A DNA stretch of 33,654 nucleotides, taken from Chrysochromulina tobinii (taxonomy: Eukaryota; Haptophyta; Prymnesiales; Chrysochromulinaceae). A program made the position numbers and the translations under genes. Each line of letters begins with the position of its first letter. Within the stretch, counting starts at the first letter, position 1. The stretch is from NCBI GenBank assembly GCA_001275005.1, contig JWZX01002254.1:1-33654 (forward strand), read 5' to 3'. This document shows, piece after piece, positions 28,247-33,654 of the stretch. Below the pieces are notes generated by a model. It was not told where the DNA came from, did no database searches, and saw nothing but the letters and a program-made list of their open reading frames with translations.

Positions 28247-28918
28247 TCAACTCGGACTGAGGCCACAGTAGTGGTGCTGGCCATCGATGCTGATGAGGAC
28301 GCCATTCAGACGAAGTGCGGCGCCCAGCTCTTCCTGTGGTAGAGCCCGGTCCTTGGCGAGTCGGTCTATGAGGGCGGAGTAGGCAGGGCCTTGGGACTCC
28401 AAGCCCTCGTCGCCCTGCAGCTCCTCGTGCAGCTCAGCCAGAACCACTTGTCCTATAGCGCCACGCCACCAGCAGCGCTTGTGGCAGCCGCCAAACTCAA
28501 AGCAGGAGTTCCCGCCAGTCTCTAGGCGTTTGCACTCCCAGTACTCTGTGATCCAACGATGCAGCAACTCGGCTGCTGCATCACGAGAAGCAAACGGTCC
28601 GGCGTCCAATGGGTGCGCACGGGCACCGCACGCTGCTGCAAGACGAATGATGACATCCTCGGGCGCCCTGATGAGCGTGGCAGTCGGTGTGCTCGCTACT
28701 ATTTCAACCTCCCGTGCTGCTTTGAGAGATGAGAGAAACGCTTCTGGAAGCGCTGCCGTCTCAAAAGCAGCGTCAGCCCTCTTGGCAGAGCCTGCGGCAG
28801 ATGTCGGCGCATACTGTGATCCATACGGGAGGAACTTCGACCTATAGCCGTGAGCGAGCATAAGAAACTGGCAGAAGAGTGTGCCGCTGAGCCTCGAACG
28901 GCGTAATATCGACGCCAT
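28247..28918 (-). CDS. Hypothetical protein with possible targeting leader
   Basis: 223 aa, single exon, ATG at 28918. I do not recognise the family. The N-terminus (MASILRRSRLSGTLFCQFLM) is basic then hydrophobic, like a mitochondrial or secretory leader. A distinctive central block, HRWITEYWECKRLE followed by CFEFGGCHKRCWWRGAIGQV, has three Cys in a short Trp-rich stretch and could be a small metal-binding or disulphide element. The C-terminal half is helical and acidic, ending HHYCGLSPS. Varied amino-acid usage and mixed codon composition support a real gene. It is divergent from the EF-hand/Sfi1-like gene. Confidence 0.62.
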   Translation of the reverse strand: MASILRRSRLSGTLFCQFLMLAHGYRSKFLPYGSQYAPTSAAGSAKRADAAFETAALPEAFLSSLKAAREVEIVASTPTATLIRAPEDVIIRLAAACGARAHPLDAGPFASRDAAAELLHRWITEYWECKRLETGGNSCFEFGGCHKRCWWRGAIGQVVLAELHEELQGDEGLESQGPAYSALIDRLAKDRALPQEELGAALRLNGVLISIDGQHHYCGLSPS

Positions 28919-29174
28919 TCAGCTCTAGGCGAAACCCAGGGCGGACGGAAGATAGCGGAAAACACACCACGAGATGCGTTTTTTGCCTCCGGGATACGGT
29001 GTGGAAACAGACCTCCTCCCAGTGCATAAATGAAAGATTCGGGCTCATTCGTCAATTCGAAAAACAAGTCATGAAACTTATTGGCTCGATTTGGACTCAC
29101 CTGTGTGGAAGCGTCCAGACTATCGCGGTGTCGCCCCGTGCTACAGGCTGGGCGCTTGGCCACGGACTGGCGAG
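28919..29174. promoter_or_regulatory. Divergent promoter between genes 11 and 12
   Basis: 256 bp between the ATGs, less GC-rich than the flanking genes. A short upstream exon of gene 12 could be hidden here, since its EF-hand lacks most of the first helix when started at 29175. Confidence 0.45.
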
Positions 29175-32100
29175 ATGTTCAAAGAATTCGACAAGGACGG
29201 CGACGGGAATGTCACCGTTGGCGAGGTTTTTCAGGGCGTATTTACCAAGATATCTGACCTTTTTACCAAGGAGACGAGGGAAGAGTACAAGAAGCGCATA
29301 TTTCAGCGAGCGGCGAGTGCGCTCCGGCACTCGCAGGAGGTCAGGGCGTGGAGCACGTGGGTCGACTCTATGCGCCAGCGGGCTGAAAACATGCGCGTGA
29401 TACGGAAGTGCGTGCTCGGCTTCATGTTTGCCAAGCAGCGAGCGTGCATTGAGTGCTGGCACGACGAGGCGATGGCCCGTGGCGAGGCGAAGTTGCGCGC
29501 TCAGAAAGCCTTGGCGCGGTTTAAGCATAACAACGAGAGCCGCGCCATCAATCACTGGGTCTTCATCTACAGGGAGGACAAGGCCGCGCGCCAGCGGCTC
29601 AAGAGCCTGATGTCACGCGTCTCCCCCGAAGGGCAGGCGAAGTTGAAGGTGCTTGATATCTTGCGTGCGATGCACGCCAAAGCGCTGCTGTTCCGCAAGG
29701 CTGCGATGGCGCTCTTGAACAGCCAGCTGTTCCGAGCGTACAATGCGTGGCACGAGCTGGCGGAGGACAACAAGCGAACCGCGGAGAAGATTCGGCGGGT
29801 ACTCGTGCGCCTCGACCCGGTGTGCATGCTGATGGCCTCCTGATTACTCGTGCGCCTCGACCCGGTGTGCATGCTGATGACCTCCTGATGACCTCTGATG
29901 ACCTTTGATGACCTCTGATGACTCGTGCGCCTCGACCCGGTGTGCATGCTGATGACCTCCTGATGACCTCTGATGACCTTTGATGACCTCTGAGTACTCG
30001 TGCGCCTCGACCCGGTGTGCATGCTGATGGCCTCCTGATGGCCTTTGTGTGACCTCCGAGTGACCTCCGATGGCCTCTGAGTGACCTCCGATGGCCTCTG
30101 ACGGCCTCTGGTGACCTCTGACGGCCTCTTGATGACCTCTGAGTGCCCTCTGATGGCCTTTGATGGCCTCTGATGGCCTCTGAGTGCCCTCTGAGTGACC
30201 CTTGATGACACCTGATGACCTCTGGTGGCCTCTGGTGGCCTCTGGTGGCCTCTGGTGGCCTCTGATGGCCTCTGATGGCCTCCCACACCAGGTGATGCGG
30301 AGCATGCTCAAGGTGATCGAGCGGCTCAGCATGCACGCGCAGCAAGTACACCAGTTGGAGTTCGCCGCGCGCGCCCTGCTGAACGCGGCGCCGAAGCGGG
30401 CGTTCCTCACATGGGCGGGTAGGCGAGAGCAAGTGATCGCACAGCGGCGGGCGGTGGTTTGGCTCGCCGTGCAACGCGGCCATCGCGTGGGCACCTTGCA
30501 AGAGATGTTTGAGGAGATCCGCGAGATTTCGGCCGTTGATGACTTGCTGCAGGTGAGTGCTAATGACCTCTGATGACCTCTGATGACCTCTGATGACCTC
30601 TGATGACCTCTGATGACCTCTGATGACCTCTGATGACCTCTGATGACCTCTGATGACCTCTGATGACTTCGGCCGTTGACGACTTGCTGCAGATGACAGA
30701 CGAGCTCGGGATGACGCCGCTCCTCTGGGCGTCCAAACGGGGATTCGCTGACATTGTCGAGGTGCGCGCGCCGAGGTGGGGCCTTGAGATATGGGGTTTG
30801 CAGGCGCTTTACCCTCTCCCACCCTCTCCCCACATCTCCCCACATCTCCCCACATCTCCCCACATCTCCCCACATCTCCCCACATCTCCCCTGTCCTCAG
30901 GTCCTCTTGACCTTCGCCGGCGACGTGCAGGCCGTCATCAGCGCTCGCGATGCTGAGGGCTCCACGCCGCTGCACCACGCCGCCCGCCGCCACCACAACG
31001 ACATCGTCGCCATGCTGATCGAAGGTACGTTGATTGCATGCGGATGGCCTGCCTTGCATGCAAGTGCTCACCACAGCGCGGCGCCCTGCTGATCGAAGCC
31101 GGCGTCAACGTGCACCAACCCAACGACGATCAGTCGACCGCGCTGCACTGGGCGGCTCGCAAGAACAATGCGCTTGCCATCCGCATGCTGATTGCAGCTG
31201 GCGCGGACCCGCATTGCAAGAACAAGTGGGGGGCGACGGCTCTCGAGAATGCGCAGTTTGGGGACAATCTGGAGGCGGTCTGTCTGCTCGCGAGGGACGA
31301 GGCCACTCGCAAGCAGGCCGAGGAGGAGCTCCAGCTCCAGCGCAAGCTTCGGTGCGATTGATTGAGATTGAGATTGAGATTGAGATTGAGATTGAGATTG
31401 AGATTAAGTAGCAGGCCGATGAAGAGCTCCAGCGCCAGCGCCAGCTTCGGTGCGTCAACTGAGGGCCACCGAGTGCCACGGATGGCCACTGATGGCCACT
31501 GATGACCGCGGGTGATCACATGTAATTGCCGCTGATGAGCACTGATGAGCGCTGATGAGCGCTGAAGAGCAACCCATTGCGCCCCTCATCAGGCCGACAA
31601 GCTCGGAGCTCTGATGACCTCTGATGACCTCTGACGACGCGATTGATTGCCTCCCTCATCAGACCGACAAGCTCGGAGCTCTGATGACCTCTGATGACCT
31701 CTGACGACGCGATTGATTGCCTCCCTCATCAGGCCGACAAGCTCGGAGCTGGCCGCCAGGCTGAGTGAGGCCGCGGGCTACGCCATCGAGCAGCGTGAGA
31801 AGAATCGGATGCGCATTCGAGGGCTGCACGACGCACGGGCCGCCATGGATGCCGCGGCCCAGGAGCAGGCGCGTTGATTGCTCACTGATGGCTCACTGAT
31901 TGCTATTGATTGCTATTGATTGCTCTTGATTGCGGCCCAGGAGCAGGCGCGTTGATTGCTCACTGATGGCTCACTGATTGCTATTGATTGCTATTGATTG
32001 CGGCCCAGGAGCAGGCGCGTTGATTGCTCACTGATGGCTCACTGATTGCTATTGATTGCTATTGATTGCGGCCCAGGAGCAGGCGCGTTGATTGCTCACT

Positions 32101-32880
32101 GATGGCTCACTGATTGCTATTGATTGCTATTGATTGCGGCCCAGGAGCAGGCGCGTTGATTGCTCACTGATGACCACCTGCCTTGCATGCAAGTGCTCAC
32201 CTACAGCGCGTTCGGCTCTTGTGGAGCAGGCTCGAGCTCAGAAGCGACAGCGTCTCGCCTTCAGTGCCCTCGCAAAGGCGGTGCAGGCATCCTCGAAGGC
32301 TCCCGCCAGGGCTTCGGCTGCTGCCGCCAAGGGTTGGGGCGTCAGCGTCAGCCGTCCCGGGCGTATCGGCGGCGACAGCAGCAGCATTTGGCTCGCGTGC
32401 ACAGCTGAAGAGTTGTCCACACTCGAGCGCTGCGTGGCCGAAGCGGCTGCGGCCGTGGAGGAGGCAGGTGATTTTGCCATGCTCATGGTCCAAGAGCGCC
32501 TAGCTGAGGGACAGGCGCGATTGGAGCAGTTACGTTCGCTCGCCGCCTCCGCCGCCGCCGCCGGCGCCGGCACGCCGTATCCCTCCGAGGACACGTTTGA
32601 CGCCTCGGGGGGGGCGGGCACGCCCACGCCCACCTCCGAGGAGTTTGCCTCGCCGACGAAGCACGCTGCCTCGCCTTTTGAAAGCGAGTCGACGACTCCT
32701 TCCCCATCATCCCGCTCGCCCACCTCCCATCGCATGTCCCACCGGCACCAAGGTGGCGAAGGCACCAAGGAATCCCCCATGGAGCGCCAGCTGCGCAAGG
32801 CGAAGCTCGCGGGCAAGAAGAGGAGCGGCTCGCCACGTAAGTCCACCAGCAAGTCCACCAGCCCCAGCAAGTCGCGCTGA
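29175..32880 (+). CDS. EF-hand / Sfi1-like repeat / ankyrin / coiled-coil protein, 7 exons
   Basis: Exons: 29175-29798, 30292-30552, 30693-30761, 30901-31024, 31099-31351, 31733-31868, 32230-32880; 705 aa, in frame throughout. EF loop DKDGDGNVTVGE (6-17) lies at the very N-terminus, so a short upstream exon may be missing; the frame extends to 29091, but that codon is TTG. Residues about 50-260 carry Trp-centred helical units (AWSTWVDS, CIECWHDEA, AINHWVFIY, AYNAWHELA, AFLTWAGRR); W62, W95 and W128 are 33 residues apart, as in Sfi1-type centrin-binding repeats. Residues about 296-420 hold ankyrin repeats (GMTPLLWASKRGFADIVE, GSTPLHHAARRHHNDIVAML, STALHWAARKNNALAIRML). A coiled coil and a Ser/Lys-rich basic tail follow. 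A calcium-linked centriole or basal-body scaffold is inferred. A GTAAGT at 32837 could be a further donor. Confidence 0.74.
29799..30291 (+). repeat. Gene 12 intron 1: amplified exon-proximal cassette plus TGATGACCTC array
   Basis: The donor is CGGCGG|GTACTCG and the acceptor CACACCAG|GTGATGCGG. A segment of about 35 bp starting ACTCGTGCGCCTCGACC occurs at 29801, 29846, 29921 and 29996 (later spacing 75 bp), each followed by TGATGACCTC-type 10-mers. About 250 bp of degenerate TGATGGCCTC/TGAGTGACCTC units follow. Splicing links two Sfi1-like segments. Confidence 0.8.
30553..30692 (+). repeat. Gene 12 intron 2: nine perfect TGATGACCTC copies between exon copies
   Basis: The exon 2 end TTCGGCCGTTGATGACTTGC is repeated at the intron end as TTCGGCCGTTGACGACTTGC, both followed by TGCAG. 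The donor is CTGCAG|GTGAGTG. The core is nine perfect 10-bp TGATGACCTC units (30571-30660). Splicing restores DDLLQMTDELGMTPL. Confidence 0.9.
30762..30900 (+). repeat. Gene 12 intron 3: pyrimidine-rich 10-bp array
   Basis: The donor is GTCGAG|GTGCGCG and the acceptor TGTCCTCAG|GTCCTC. It holds two ACCCTCTCCC units then six CACATCTCCC units (30811-30890), forming a long polypyrimidine tract. The repeat differs from the other introns but is also 10 bp long. There is no obvious exon duplication. Confidence 0.8.
31025..31098 (+). mobile_element. Introner-like intron with the GCATGCAAG signature (gene 12 intron 4)
   Basis: The 74-bp intron begins GTACGTTGATTGC and carries CCTGCCTTGCATGCAAGTG then CTCACCACAGCGCG (31048-31080). 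It ends with TGCTGATCGAAG, an exact 12-bp copy of the upstream exon end, which supplies the acceptor. Splicing gives AMLIE then AGVNVHQP, a continuous ankyrin repeat; the internal CACCACAG site would break the frame. Confidence 0.87.
31352..31732 (+). repeat. Gene 12 intron 5: copies of both flanking exon edges
   Basis: The donor is CTTCG|GTGCGATTGA. After seven or so GATTGA hexamers, a copy of about 40 bp of the exon 5 end (GCAGGCCGATGAAGAGCTCC onwards) precedes a second GTGCG. Further on, (G/A)CCGACAAGCTCGGAGCT occurs three times, each after CCTCATCAG and the first two followed by TGATGACCTC units; the last is the true exon 6 start. Both polarity classes of duplication are present in one intron. 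Confidence 0.8.
31869..32229 (+). mobile_element. Gene 12 intron 6: GC-AG introner-like intron, amplified as a 68-bp array
   Basis: The exon end GCGGCCCAGGAGCAG and intron start GCGCGTTGATTGC recur at 31854, 31932, 32000, 32068 and 32136 (last three intervals 68 bp). The donor is GC rather than GT. The 3' part carries CCTGCCTTGCATGCAAGTG then CTCACCTACAGCGCG (32177-32210) and ends GTGGAGCAG, echoing the exon end. Splicing gives AAAQEQ then ARAQKRQR. Confidence 0.78.
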
Positions 32881-33654
32881 GCTGAGCGCGGCGGAAGCCG
32901 ACGCGGCGCACGGAGCGCTGCAGCACGGAGTGGAAGGAGAGAGGAAGAGGACAAGCGCCCTCAGTCAGTACACTCATGTGCTGAGAGCTGAGAGCTGCAT
33001 ACAAAAATGGGTGGGGATTCGATTCTGAGGTCGTCTGATTTCTGTTCAAGCCGGGTAGCAGGCTTTGTTGCATGACGCATGACCGCGCATGGACCCCTCT
33101 AGCTCATGACAAGCATGACCGCGCGCGCACGGCAGCAGGTGAGACCGAGGTCGGAGGCGGCACGGCAGAGAGCGAAGCGGGAGCGTGTTCGGGAGGCGTA
33201 TCGTACGGTCGATGGTATACGCCCTACTTTTTACCGAGGCGAGAGGGGTCCACTGGCGACTGTGCACTGGCGTCGCGTTGAGGACGTCAGTTGTGTCACA
33301 CCGCGGACACGGGTCACGGGACACCGCACGCGTCACGAGGTCGGTGGAGGGGATTCACTTCCCAGTTCCCTGCTCGGTTCCGGGATAGAACATTGAACAT
33401 AGAATATAGCTCCGTAGAATATAGCTCCGTACAATATAGTGATTAGTGTGTAAATCCAGAACGCAGAGGAATACTCCGATGAGTTCAGGTTGAAGACCAT
33501 CCCGGCCAGCCGCCTACTGGGCGGCGGGTCGGTGTATACACCCACACCCAGCCGCGTGTGTCCATCCTGTTGAATACCATACACTCTACGGGGTAGACCG
33601 TACCCGACTCACTACACGACTCCCTGTTACCGTATTAGGAAAGGACTCCCAGTA
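32881..33654. other. Gene-free right flank
   Basis: No supported gene; frames are short and lack domains. It contains the 3' UTR of gene 12, two tandem AGAATATAGCTCCGT units (33401-33430), a GCCGCC/GGCGGC hairpin at about 33510-33527 and the palindrome GTGTATACAC at about 33532. Confidence 0.45.
33401..33430. repeat. 15-bp tandem duplication
   Basis: AGAATATAGCTCCGT occurs twice in tandem, followed by a partial third unit (ACAATATAG). It is AT-richer than the surroundings. Confidence 0.75.

Noticed and set aside
30553-30692. TGATGA and CTGA words in the arrays suggested box C/D snoRNAs
   Set aside because: The words overlap in strict 10-bp tandem repeats with no room for guide sequences or terminal stems, and the same sequence sits in introns of every repeat-rich gene.
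29799-30692. CRISPR-like array of direct repeats
   Set aside because: The units are contiguous 10-bp or exon-derived repeats without unique spacers, in a eukaryotic gene with in-frame exons on both sides.
29599-31074. 491-codon minus-strand open frame
   Set aside because: It runs antisense through exons and introns of gene 12 and consists largely of RGHQRSSEVI-type translation of the 10-bp repeat.
31070-31098. CACCACAG at 31070-31075 as the acceptor of gene 12 intron 4
   Set aside because: Using it shifts the frame and destroys the ankyrin repeat, whereas the AG in the duplicated GATCGAAG restores it.
31409-31451. Possible extra exon inside gene 12 intron 5
   Set aside because: The copy of the exon 5 end begins after an in-frame TAG, and the 38-nt piece between usable AG and GT would break the frame into exon 6.
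32837-32880. GTAAGT as a donor for a further intron in gene 12
   Set aside because: The Ser/Lys tail ends in a stop 38 bp later and no downstream exon in frame could be recognised, so I kept the simple ending but noted the site.

Overview
This is a GC-rich nuclear window from a eukaryote, most likely a flagellated unicellular alga. I see no ribosome-binding-site operons. Genes carry spliceosomal introns and encode eukaryotic families: U-box/Sel1, EF-hand, ankyrin, AP2, an outer-dynein-arm docking coiled coil, a J-domain, and a proline-rich membrane protein. One protein has a leader resembling the bipartite plastid-targeting leaders of algae with secondary plastids. A haptophyte or similar chromist is my best guess; the sequence alone does not fix the lineage.

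Layout: (1) U-box/Sel1 gene, minus, 1006-1785, with a duplicated fragment of its 3' end at 923-994. (2) 11-exon EF-hand protein, minus, 2261-8487. (3) 5-exon fusion of two NMP-kinase domains, a 5'-nucleotidase and two EF-hands, plus, 8761-12326. (4) Putative plastid-targeted membrane protein, plus, 12799-13377. (5) 4-exon dynein-arm docking-like coiled coil, minus, 13910-16654. (6) AP2-HTH-AP2 regulator, plus, 16789-18255. (7) Large proline-rich two-TM coiled-coil protein, minus, 18756-22862. (8) Ankyrin protein, plus, 23165-24322. (9) C2H2 zinc finger protein, minus, 25623-26408. (10) Small J-domain protein, plus, 26806-27264. (11) Unknown protein, minus, 28247-28918. (12) 7-exon EF-hand/Sfi1-like/ankyrin protein, plus, 29175-32880. 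From gene 2 onward, five head-to-head pairs (2/3, 5/6, 7/8, 9/10, 11/12) share intervals of about 130-400 bp and alternate with tail-to-tail junctions.

The main finding is the introns. I placed 24 introns in genes 2, 3, 5, 6 and 12, and every exon junction keeps frame. Most introns consist of short, often 10-bp, repeats of the type TGATGACCTC or TGATTGCCTT, always in the transcript-sense orientation. Many are bounded by a 7-45 bp direct repeat of exon sequence, so that one splice site is supplied by the duplicated exon copy. A second subtype starts G(T/C)RCGTTGATTGC and carries a conserved block containing GCATGCAAGTGCTCACC; it occurs in three introns of two genes, and a related block occurs twice in a 70-bp intergenic repeat. 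This looks like an active or recent intron-generating (introner-like) system. The remaining genes (1, 4 and 7-11) have no intron that I can detect.

Functionally the genes lean towards calcium and the flagellum or centriole: three multi-domain EF-hand proteins (two sharing one promoter interval), a possible centrin-binding protein, and an axonemal docking-complex-like protein. No tRNA, rRNA, CRISPR array or autonomous transposase was recognised.
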